From the NCBI GenBank assembly GCA_014238335.1, contig JABABI010000075.1:1-32375 (forward strand): a stretch of DNA of 32,375 nt. The letters run 5' to 3'. Positions 1 to 6,401 of the stretch are shown piece after piece. Position 1 is the first letter of the stretch, and the number at the start of each line of letters is the position of its first letter. The notes below the pieces were generated by a model. The model was not told the DNA's origin. It saw nothing but the letters and a program-made list of their open reading frames with translations, and searched no databases. Both the position numbers and the translations under genes were made by a program. The stretch is from Fuerstiella sp. (GTDB lineage Bacteria > Planctomycetota > Planctomycetia > Planctomycetales > Planctomycetaceae).

Positions 1-228
1 ACGCAGAATCTCCCGATTAGGACGCTGCGTCGGTTTTTGTGTCTCTTTTCGTTTGTTGCGGCAATCTTCATCCGGCTCCGCAGTCACTGACGCAGGACTG
101 TCGCTACGAGAAACACAAAAAATCGTGTCTCGTTCTGCGAGCATCGCCGACAGCTCCTCCGATGTCGGCAATCATTCTTGAGCGCGCCCACAAACAGACA
201 CATTCAGCAGCAGGCAATCCCCATGCCC
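1..228. other. Window edge, no supported gene
   Basis: The short open frames here overlap one another and show no recognisable domain. A hydrophobic stretch read from about position 20 to 75 resembles a signal peptide in one frame, but that frame closes within about 25 codons. The segment lies directly upstream of a good promoter (229-256), so it is probably the intergenic DNA or degraded 3' part of an upstream gene. I see no RNA gene in it. Confidence 0.4.
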
Positions 229-280
229 TTGACACAATTACAAATGTACTTAGTACTCCGCAGCGACAATTACATTTGTA
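229..280 (+). promoter_or_regulatory. Promoter with twin BlaI/MecI-type operators
   Basis: A perfect -35 hexamer TTGACA lies at 229-234, and a weak -10 candidate (TAGTAC) at 251-256 gives a 16-base spacer. Two 10-bp palindromes of the form TACA-NN-TGTA occupy 239-248 (TACAAATGTA) and 271-280 (TACATTTGTA), 32 bp apart. The first sits between -35 and -10 and the second just downstream of -10. TACA/TGTA dyads overlapping the promoter are the known operator type of the BlaI/MecI repressors. A GGAG-containing ribosome-binding region and an ATG at 307 follow, and the codons after it resemble a BlaI N-terminus, which fits an autoregulated promoter. The operator assignment is inferred from motif and context. 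Confidence 0.5.
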
Positions 281-306
281 CGTACCACGGAGTCTGGAGA
301 CAGAGG

Positions 307-406
307 ATGCGACAGGGATTGTCTAAGAGCGAGCTGCAAGTAGCTGGCGTGGTGCGGTTGCCCGAAAACAGCGACAGTGACTGACTCGACCAGGCCATTG
401 AGCTAA
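307..406 (+). pseudogene. BlaI/MecI-like repressor, N-terminal remnant
   Basis: The ATG at 307 is preceded by a purine-rich GGAGACAGAGG. The first 16 codons read like the start of a BlaI/MecI/CopY winged-helix repressor, with LSKSELQVA followed by VV at the usual helix-1 position. The open frame ends at TGA 382-384. Near 358 a one-base frame change would continue with residues KTATVT, resembling the family's next conserved segment (ATVRxV), until TAA at 404-406. The remaining 100 or so residues of the normal roughly 125-residue repressor are absent, and no BlaR1-type sensor is nearby. I read this as a frameshifted, truncated blaI-like gene still carrying its own operator. The match is short, so the call is tentative. 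Confidence 0.42.
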
Positions 407-426
407 ACACATCAGCAGATGGATAG

Positions 427-1038
427 CGGTCGGCACTGTCGACGAAATCACGGCCCGAAAAATTGCTCGACTATGTCACGGAAGGTGGCAGGCGAGTGAT
501 TTCAAGCCCGAGAATCCCGACCCCGCCAGGACACGTGGTAGAAATCTCTGTTTCCGGCGGCGACGAAGCGGGGCAGCCTTCCGGCATGGCGCTGTCGCTG
601 ACGGTTTGGCCACTCAGTGAAGGCAATCTGCGGCGACTGAATTACCAGGTGGGAGTGAACGAGCCCCTCACAAAAAGCGGACGCGGGACTGGCCTGCTTA
701 AGTCCGGTCAGACGCTGGTTGTTGAGCACATCCCAGCTGGCGGAGTGCAGGTGGGAGTTCCGATAGTCAAAAAAATGCCGAACGCCAGCAAACTGTTCAG
801 GAACACCCCACGCAATCCAGGCCGTTACCTGATCGTGATCACGCCTCGTCTGGTACGCACCGACGTGGAGGAAGCTCAGCTGGAACTTACCGATGTGGAA
901 CCAACAGATCACGAAGTTGGCCGCTGCAGGCACGTCACGCTGCTCGTCGCGGTCGATAGATCACATCCGGCATTCGGACGGTGCCGGTGTGCGCCGTTGA
1001 ACCAGACGAGGGGTCAGTGTCCGCGGACTTCAGGCTGA
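427..1038 (+). pseudogene. Secretin (type II/III secretion) C-terminal remnant
   Basis: From about 460 to 925 the plus frame encodes a segment typical of the C-terminal half of bacterial secretins, the outer-membrane rings of type II/III secretion and type IV pili. RRVISSPRI occurs near the start, GQTLVV in the middle, and then GVPIVKKMP, LFRNTP and LIVITPRLV, corresponding to the family's conserved end. There is no signal peptide, no N0/N1 domain and no ATG. Translation could begin only at TTG 463 or CTG 436, because TAG lies in frame at 424-426 and TGA at 382-384. Homology fades after about 927 and the frame runs on to 1038, overlapping a minus-strand gene. This is most likely the 3' remnant of a secretin gene. 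A short functional protein is less likely. Confidence 0.5.
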
Positions 1039-1138
1039 TGAGCGCACGGTATTCCTGAATCTTTAACGCATAGGTTGCCTCAATCCGGTCCAGCACTGCG
1101 CTGACATCTGACTCTTCACAGCTGTCGTTGTTCGCCAT
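935..1138 (-). CDS. Small hypothetical protein, 67 aa
   Basis: This 67-residue reading frame follows larC on the same strand with a 43-bp gap. A weak AGGA-like ribosome-binding element lies upstream of its ATG. The N-terminal half is acidic and predicted helical (a segment with VLDRIEATYALKIQEYRALISL), and the C-terminal third is Ser/Thr/Gly-rich and probably disordered, ending in basic residues. No catalytic motif, signal peptide or membrane segment is visible and I do not recognise the family. The helical part reads like a genuine protein and the position suggests co-transcription with larC. It overlaps the tail of the secretin-like remnant on the other strand. Confidence 0.5.
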   Translation of the reverse strand: MANNDSCEESDVSAVLDRIEATYALKIQEYRALISLKSADTDPSSGSTAHTGTVRMPDVIYRPRRAA

Positions 1139-1181
1139 TTGCCGTGTCCTGAAACGCTGATGTCACAGGCATGGTTCTCGC

Positions 1182-2480
1182 TTAGTGATCATGATCATGG
1201 CGATGGTCATGATCGTGGTCGAGCGAGTGGGAATCGTGGCTGTGATCGTGATGATGTCCGTCCGGAACAGAACTGCCGGACACTGCCGGTGCCGGTAGTG
1301 TGCCTGAATCCAGCGATTGCAGAAAGCCCGATTCCGCCGCCCGATATACGTCTCGCAGCGAGACTCCCTGCTTTTCTGCAATTCGGGCGCAATCTTCAAA
1401 TTCCGGTGCGAATGTCGCGACGGCCCCCGTTCTCCAGGCTCGCTTCCCGGCCACGTCGCCCCACGGCGTGCTGACGGACACGGAGTCCCGATGCTGAATG
1501 CTGCGTTGCAGAACAGACCGGCGAATACCCAGCGTAGCGGTTTCTGCAAACACAATTTCTTCCAAAGTCGCGACATTCTGTGGTCGACACAACACGCTCA
1601 GAATCACGCCTGGTCGATCCTTCTTCATCTGGATTGGCGTCGAATACACGTCCAGTGCGCCGTCCGACATCAATCGTTGTTTGACGTGTCCAATGAGCTC
1701 TCCGGACACATCGTCAAGGTTCGTTTCCAGCAGAGTGACGTATTCGGTATTAGCGGCCACAGATTCGGTACCGACAAACAGCCGCAGGATGTTGGCTCGA
1801 TCCGGAAAGTTCATCGTTCCCGCACCATAGCCCACCTGTTCGATGATCATTGCTGGCATGGGACCGAATGAATCTGCCAGTGTCCTGACGATGGCTGCAC
1901 CCGTCGGAGTCGTCAATTCTGCTTCGATGGGCACGTCTGCCAGAGGAATTCCCTTCAGAATTTCCGCGGTCCCAGGCGCTGGTACGGCGCAGATGCCATG
2001 GTCGATGTGCACATATCCGCGTCCCGTCGGCACGAAGTTGCAGACGATGTGATCCGCCCCCAGCAGATCGAATCCCACGGCCGCACCGACGATATCGACG
2101 ATCGAATCAACCGCGCCGACCTCGTGAAAATGCACTTTGTCGATTGTCGAACCGTGAACACGAGCTTCCGATTCGGCGACGGCCAGGAATAACCGTCCGG
2201 CAAGGTCTCGCTGTTTGTCCGTCAGTGCGGTAGCGGCATCAAGGATCTGGCAGATGTCCGTGTAGTGGCGGTGAGCATGCTGCTCGGGATGATCCACCAG
2301 CACGTGAGTCGCCCGAAAACCGTTTTTGATGACTGTTTCGATGCGAAGTCTGACGTCCGGTAGATTCAAAGACGCAATCGCTGACTGAATTGCGTCAGCG
2401 TCGACACCTGCATCGATCAATGCTCCCAGCGTCATGTCGCCGCTGATGCCGGTAGCACATTCCAGCCATGCAGTTTTCAT
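1182..2480 (-). CDS. larC: LarC, nickel-pincer cofactor cyclometallase
   Basis: LarC inserts nickel into the pyridinium bisthiocarboxylate mononucleotide precursor, in a CTP-dependent reaction, to make the pincer cofactor of lactate racemase and related LarA enzymes. The protein has 432 residues. Its start, with CATGISGDM and LGALIDAG, is the family signature (formerly DUF111). It also has HFHEVGAVDSIVDIVG around residue 120, ELTTPTGAAI near 190 and LETNLDDVSGE near 255. After about residue 405 comes an unusual tail of roughly 27 residues with 12 histidines alternating with aspartates, likely to bind metal. LarA, LarB and LarE are not in the window, so their genes must lie elsewhere if the pathway works. 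The assignment is strong, and the role of the tail is inferred. Confidence 0.93.
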   Translation of the reverse strand: MKTAWLECATGISGDMTLGALIDAGVDADAIQSAIASLNLPDVRLRIETVIKNGFRATHVLVDHPEQHAHRHYTDICQILDAATALTDKQRDLAGRLFLAVAESEARVHGSTIDKVHFHEVGAVDSIVDIVGAAVGFDLLGADHIVCNFVPTGRGYVHIDHGICAVPAPGTAEILKGIPLADVPIEAELTTPTGAAIVRTLADSFGPMPAMIIEQVGYGAGTMNFPDRANILRLFVGTESVAANTEYVTLLETNLDDVSGELIGHVKQRLMSDGALDVYSTPIQMKKDRPGVILSVLCRPQNVATLEEIVFAETATLGIRRSVLQRSIQHRDSVSVSTPWGDVAGKRAWRTGAVATFAPEFEDCARIAEKQGVSLRDVYRAAESGFLQSLDSGTLPAPAVSGSSVPDGHHHDHSHDSHSLDHDHDHRHDHDH

Positions 2481-2571
2481 TACAGCCGCCCTGAGAATAT
2501 ATTCGGAGCTACCGCTTCACGTCGTAAATTCCGACGCCTTCGACATTCACATGTGAAGACAGTAGAAAAAA

Positions 2572-3180
2572 TCAGCCCTTGAAGGCACCCTGCTGGCGGA
2601 TGATGTCCAGTGGGTTTCCGGTGGGAGCGGCTTTCGGTTTGGCGGCGGGCTTCGCTTCCTCTGCCACAGCCGCAGCCTGCTCTTCTGTGGGGGCATCCTT
2701 CGTTGCACCAGCGGCCTGTGATCGTATCTGATCCAGTGGCGAACCGGCCGCAGGTTTCGCTGCAGCGCCACCGCCGGCCTGTGCACGGATCTTGTCCAGC
2801 GGCGACCCACCAGCGGCTGGGGTAGCTGGCTTTGCCGCTCCGCCTGCAGCTGCTCGAATCTTGTCCAAAGGGCTACCGCCAGCAGCAGGCTTTGCTGCCG
2901 CAGACGCCGCTGCCGATTTCCTGGCAGCCGGCTTGGCCTTAGCTTCGACCTTTGCCTTCGGCCGCGGACCATCAACGACGGTCAAAAATTGAGGATCGAT
3001 GTCGTACCAGCTGATGTCTTCCGGTCCGTCGAATTCGACAAGCGCTCGACAATTCATGTTGACCGTCTTTACCTTACCGGTCAGCGTAGAGAACCGACGA
3101 AGTTCCGGCAGATTGGGGGCAACCACAACCCACTTGTCCGTCAGCTCACGCTTCAGTTGTTCAGCTCGTTCAATCGACAT
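2572..3180 (-). CDS. SH3-like domain protein with four PLDxIR motifs
   Basis: The protein has 202 residues in two parts. Residues 1-70 form a compact domain with alternating hydrophobic strands (KWVVVAP, LTGKVKTVN, RALVEFDGP, SWYDIDPQFL), resembling a small SH3-like beta barrel. Residues 71-202 are Ala/Pro/Lys/Gly-rich and probably disordered. They carry four copies of a short motif, GSPLDKIR or close variants, at residues 102-109, 125-132, 146-153 and 188-195. I do not recognise a named family and no enzyme motif is visible. The architecture suggests a multivalent scaffold or binding protein. No signal peptide is present, so it is probably cytoplasmic. It lies 91 bp upstream of larC on the same strand. 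No clear Shine-Dalgarno sequence precedes the ATG. Confidence 0.75.
   Translation of the reverse strand: MSIERAEQLKRELTDKWVVVAPNLPELRRFSTLTGKVKTVNMNCRALVEFDGPEDISWYDIDPQFLTVVDGPRPKAKVEAKAKPAARKSAAASAAAKPAAGGSPLDKIRAAAGGAAKPATPAAGGSPLDKIRAQAGGGAAAKPAAGSPLDQIRSQAAGATKDAPTEEQAAAVAEEAKPAAKPKAAPTGNPLDIIRQQGAFKG
2596..2877 (-). repeat. Four in-frame PLDxIR motif repeats
   Basis: Four copies of an octapeptide with core PLD-x-IR occur in the low-complexity C-terminal half of the 2572-3180 protein, spaced 23, 21 and 42 residues apart. The first two are identical (GSPLDKIR), the third has Q for K, and the last is GNPLDIIR. Ala/Gly/Pro/Lys linkers separate them. Confidence 0.85.
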
Positions 3181-3388
3181 TAGTTTCGTCGCTCAGTGCG
3201 TTGGTAGATCTGATGAAATCGTGCTGCCCCCATGAACGAAGGTCCACAGGTCCGGCGTCCCGGGAAAACCCGCAAACTGCGTGCATTCTGTGTCAATCTG
3301 AACAATGAATCAACCTTCTGGCAGTTCCCTGAACGCCGTTCGTCGGGCGTTCCAAAGACTGGGAATCACCAGCAACCACGTCCCGCAA

Positions 3389-3844
3389 TTAGCCTGAATT
3401 GCCAGCCATTTGTTGCCGCAGGTCGGCCGGTATGCGGACCGGTCGATTGGCGGCATAGTCGAACACGACCATCACAGACGTCCCGGTGGCCGCAATCTTT
3501 CGCTGCTGTTCGCTGAAGACCATGTGTTCAATAACAACACTGCTGCGCCCCATACTTCCGGCCTTTGAGCCGATGTGCACGGTATCCGGAAAGTGCAACT
3601 GTTGTTTATAGTCGCACTTGATCGAAGCCAGAATCGGGCCGATACCTTTTCCGTCCATCGTGACGTCAGACGGCCATGATGCCAGCAGATCGATGCGGGC
3701 GGACTCGAACCAGCGAATGTAGACCACGTTGTTGACGTGACCGAAGGCGTCCATGTCGCCCCACTGAACGGGCAGCGACGTGATTGTGCGATAGTCGGCC
3801 AGTGCGGTCGTGACGGCGGAAGGAAGATCGTCTCGCACCGGCAT
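3389..3844 (-). CDS. Acyl-CoA thioesterase, 4HBT family
   Basis: This hotdog-fold protein of 151 residues probably hydrolyses acyl-CoA thioesters in the cytoplasm. The diagnostic segment near residue 25 reads WGDMDAFGHVNN followed by YIRWFESAR. It contains the Asp that serves as active-site carboxylate in 4-hydroxybenzoyl-CoA thioesterase-type enzymes. Length fits the family. The ATG at 3844 is preferred over an upstream TTG/ATG extension, because the longer form would overlap the upstream membrane-protein gene and adds a non-conserved proline-rich stretch. The upstream gene's TAA lies only four bases away, so the two are probably translationally coupled in one operon with the beta-ketoacyl synthase. 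Substrate is unknown. Confidence 0.82.
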   Translation of the reverse strand: MPVRDDLPSAVTTALADYRTITSLPVQWGDMDAFGHVNNVVYIRWFESARIDLLASWPSDVTMDGKGIGPILASIKCDYKQQLHFPDTVHIGSKAGSMGRSSVVIEHMVFSEQQRKIAATGTSVMVVFDYAANRPVRIPADLRQQMAGNSG

Positions 3845-3848
3845 CGTG

Positions 3849-4319
3849 TTACTCAGAGGGTTGGGTAACAGCGGCGGCAGCAGGACCGGGACGCACTTTG
3901 ACAAAGCCCGATATTCCAACGATTACAGCAGCAACGATCAGCATGATGCCGGTCCACTTCTTCGCATCGTCTCGAAACTTCTGAGTTCCTGATTTCTTAC
4001 CCACCAGTGCCGACGCGATGAAGAACACGAACATCGCCAGCATTATCTTTGTGCCCAGCAAAGCGTGGTACAGGCCATCGCCTTTATGCTTCGGGATCAT
4101 GGTGAAGTAGTTATAGAAACCGCTGACCAGAAATATCAGAATTCCCAGGTGAACCACTTTTTTCCACCGGTTGCGGATGCGTTCGACCAAGTCCGTGGAA
4201 TTCCCTTCAAGTGCCGGAATCACGGCAAGGCGATAAAACGCCGTTCCGCCAACAAGCACGATGGCCGTTCCCACATGGGCCCAGCGGGATATGAGGGACA
4301 GAATAAATGGTGCATCCAT
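3849..4319 (-). CDS. CopD-like four-helix membrane protein
   Basis: This 156-residue protein has four predicted membrane helices at about 8-28, 52-72, 84-106 and 121-141. The first helix carries RWAHVGTAIVLVGG and the third KIMLAMFVFFIASAL. That pattern resembles the CopD/DUF2214-type membrane proteins of planctomycetes and other bacteria, in which a helix histidine may bind heme or metal. The C-terminus is short and Ala/Pro-rich. The stop codon is three bases from the start of the beta-ketoacyl synthase's terminal region upstream and four bases from the thioesterase downstream, so a three-gene operon is likely. A precise function cannot be given: metal handling and a structural membrane role are both possible. 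Confidence 0.65.
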   Translation of the reverse strand: MDAPFILSLISRWAHVGTAIVLVGGTAFYRLAVIPALEGNSTDLVERIRNRWKKVVHLGILIFLVSGFYNYFTMIPKHKGDGLYHALLGTKIMLAMFVFFIASALVGKKSGTQKFRDDAKKWTGIMLIVAAVIVGISGFVKVRPGPAAAAVTQPSE

Positions 4320-4322
4320 GAT

Positions 4323-5612
4323 TTATAGTGCTCGCAGCACAGCGGCGGCGCTTTGGCCCATCGCGGTTCGGTTCACCGTCAGAGCAGTGCGGGTCTTCAC
4401 TCTTTCGGGACCGCCGTGAACGACATTCAGGCGGCATCGGGGGTCAGGAATTTCGTAGTTCAGCGTGGCCGGAATTTCGCCGTTTTTCAGTGACAGCAGA
4501 GTGCCGGCAAGTTCGACGGCACCGGCTCCGGCGTCAAAGTGACCGATAAAGCTTTTCATCGCCGTGACGGGAACTTTCAGCACGCAGTCACCGAGTGCTC
4601 GACGGTACGCTCGCGATTCAACGATGTCATCGGGCTGAGTACTCTTGCCCTGAGCATTAATGTGGCCCAGTTCTTCCGGGCGAATTCCCGCCCGCTGCAT
4701 CGTCGATTCAATGGCTCGAACAAGTCCCAGCCCACCGGATTCATTGGCGTGACCTTTGCCGTCGCATCCAGCACCGATGCCCAGAACTTCCGCATAGATC
4801 TCTGCACCTCGTTGTTTGGCGTGAGTATAACTTTCCACAACGAAAGTCGCTGCCCCCTCACCAACAACGGCCCCGTCGCGTTCGAAATCGAATGGTCGAC
4901 ACGCCCGGGTCGGATCGTCGTTCCGCTGAGACAGTCCCTCAAAGCGATGAAACTTGGCGACATCAACCGGATGGATGTTGGAACTGCAGGCTCCCACGAT
5001 CATTGTGTCGGCCCGCCCCGCTTCGATGACGCGAACCGCTTCAGCCAGCGCCAGCAGTGCTGACGCATCACGGCACGTAATTGTATTGTTAGGACCACAG
5101 GCGTTGTGATCGATGGAAACATGGCAGGCCGGCATGTTGGGCAGTTGTTTCAACAGCCACAGCGGAGCTACTCGGCCCATGCCGCCTTCGCCCCAGCGAG
5201 TCATCGAAAATTCATGATTGTCGCCGCAACTGGCCTTCGCCGCCGCAAGCAGTTCTGACGGATGACTTGTCATCCGCCCGGCACCAAAGACGACACCCAG
5301 ACGATACGGATCAACGTCGCCGGGATTGAGGCCGGTGTCTTTCATGGCCAGCCCGGCAGAAGCAACACCCAATTGCACGTCGCGAGACATGACTTTGATA
5401 AACTTGCGATCACGCAACATCGCGGCGGGATCAAAGTCGCATACTTCGGCAGCAAACGGAGACGGCAATTGATCCGTGCCGATCGATTGAAGATAATCGA
5501 TTCCGGTTCGGTTGTTCTTCAAGCTGTCCCAGAATTGGTCGTTGCCAATTCCAATGGGGGATACAACCCCCACGCCGGTGACCACCACCCGACTCCCATC
5601 GCACCCAGCCAT
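4323..5612 (-). CDS. Divergent beta-ketoacyl-ACP synthase (KAS I/II-like)
   Basis: The protein has 429 residues and the thiolase-fold layout of FabF/FabB condensing enzymes. It begins with RVVVTGVGVVSPIG. The nucleophile region near residue 172 (DHNACGPNN) keeps the cysteine. In canonical KAS I/II enzymes the first catalytic histidine lies in a VNAHGTST-type motif. Here residues 318-324 read INAQGKS, with CAG coding Gln at position 321. The second histidine is kept in KSFIGHFDAGAGA (His358, with Lys353). The usual C-terminal GFGGxN segment is replaced by TAMGQSAA. This may be a specialised condensing enzyme or a non-condensing homologue. Context with a thioesterase suggests lipid or acyl metabolism. 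The start ATG is preceded by a GAGG element. Confidence 0.82.
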   Translation of the reverse strand: MAGCDGSRVVVTGVGVVSPIGIGNDQFWDSLKNNRTGIDYLQSIGTDQLPSPFAAEVCDFDPAAMLRDRKFIKVMSRDVQLGVASAGLAMKDTGLNPGDVDPYRLGVVFGAGRMTSHPSELLAAAKASCGDNHEFSMTRWGEGGMGRVAPLWLLKQLPNMPACHVSIDHNACGPNNTITCRDASALLALAEAVRVIEAGRADTMIVGACSSNIHPVDVAKFHRFEGLSQRNDDPTRACRPFDFERDGAVVGEGAATFVVESYTHAKQRGAEIYAEVLGIGAGCDGKGHANESGGLGLVRAIESTMQRAGIRPEELGHINAQGKSTQPDDIVESRAYRRALGDCVLKVPVTAMKSFIGHFDAGAGAVELAGTLLSLKNGEIPATLNYEIPDPRCRLNVVHGGPERVKTRTALTVNRTAMGQSAAAVLRAL

Positions 5613-5628
5613 GGTTCAGCCTCGCACC

Positions 5629-5781
5629 TTAACTGAAAGCCAACTCACTCCGACTTTCAGTCAGACCCATCTTGAGAATGTTGCCGAAATTCCTTTTCAG
5701 CCAACGCCAACGTCGCATCCCTCTGCGAAACGTCGACAAAAGTTCTGTAATACTTGAACCGCGTTGCTCAGCGGCGTCCAT
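5629..5781 (-). CDS. Possible 50-aa basic small protein
   Basis: An ATG at 5781 follows a GGGGAG sequence at very short spacing and opens a 50-codon frame ending 16 bases before the beta-ketoacyl synthase start. The product is basic in the middle (FRRGMRRWRWLKRNFG) and has no recognised domain. Position and ribosome-binding sequence argue for a leader or small co-transcribed protein. Short length and lack of a known family argue against. Chance cannot be excluded. Confidence 0.28.
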   Translation of the reverse strand: MDAAEQRGSSITELLSTFRRGMRRWRWLKRNFGNILKMGLTESRSELAFS

Positions 5782-6286
5782 CTGCTCCCCAGCAGACAGA
5801 CAGCTGATCACGGTTCCAGTACGCGCCGGGCGGCTTAATCAAAAGTCCCCGAAGACTACGTAAATTACACGCTGCGTCGTCACCTATGTCAAGACGCCGG
5901 GCCGTTTTCGGCAGAATAGCGTGTGTACAGGTGTCTGGTAATTCTCTGATTTCGGCAATTGTTGCCGAAATCCGGAATCGTGACCCGGAAATTCAGTGCA
6001 CAATCGATTTGGTGCCGTTGACAGTTCGCCCAATAAAAGCCGACAAAAATGCGATTGGCGGGGCTAGATGGGCTGTCGCCCGCTCTGACAATGCACAGAA
6101 CCGGATCCGGTGATTTACGGCGAACGGCAAGCGAAACACGTTCTGAGTCTTCCGCCAGACGAAAGACAAAATCCGGAACGTCGCGTGTCATCCGGGTGCC
6201 CACCAGACGTTTGTTGTGGACGCCGGCAGTTACCACAATAGGGGAATTGTCTGCCGCCGGTCCTCGTGTGGTCCCTTCCGGGTACA
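5782..6286. other. Intergenic stretch, no supported gene
   Basis: Open frames run on both strands, for example 5889-6236 on the minus strand and 6049-6312 on the plus strand. They overlap each other, lack convincing ribosome-binding sites and match no family I recognise. The minus frame can be extended upstream to about 6320 without a stop and has fairly protein-like composition, so a degraded gene is possible. No tRNA or other structured RNA was seen. Confidence 0.3.
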
Positions 6287-6313
6287 GGGCATATGCCCAA
6301 TCCGATATATAAT
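6287..6313 (+). promoter_or_regulatory. Promoter with TATAAT box and 12-bp palindrome
   Basis: A perfect -10 hexamer TATAAT lies at 6308-6313. The perfect palindrome GGGCATATGCCC occupies 6287-6298, centred where a -35 box would be expected. No good -35 consensus is present at 17 bp, which could indicate an activator site or an unusual sigma factor. The next gene downstream is the GspF/PilC-like gene, whose ATG at 6402 leaves a leader of about 80 bases. The assignment is by sequence only. Confidence 0.38.
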
Positions 6314-6401
6314 CGTAAGAATGAGAATGCGGTCAACGCGTTTTCCACCGACAACATCTGTGTCCCGGTCGTCTTCTTCCCGTACTGGTTAAGAATACCG
6401 C

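Noticed and set aside
39..326. Plus-strand 95-residue open frame at the left edge
   Set aside because: No domain, no ribosome-binding site, and it runs through the BlaI-type promoter and operators.
502..933. Minus-strand open frame of 143 residues
   Set aside because: It is antisense to the secretin-like remnant, whose motifs are recognisable on the plus strand.
5889..6236. Minus-strand 115-residue open frame, extendable to about 6320
   Set aside because: Composition is protein-like but there is no start with a ribosome-binding site and no family match. Kept only as a note in the intergenic entry.
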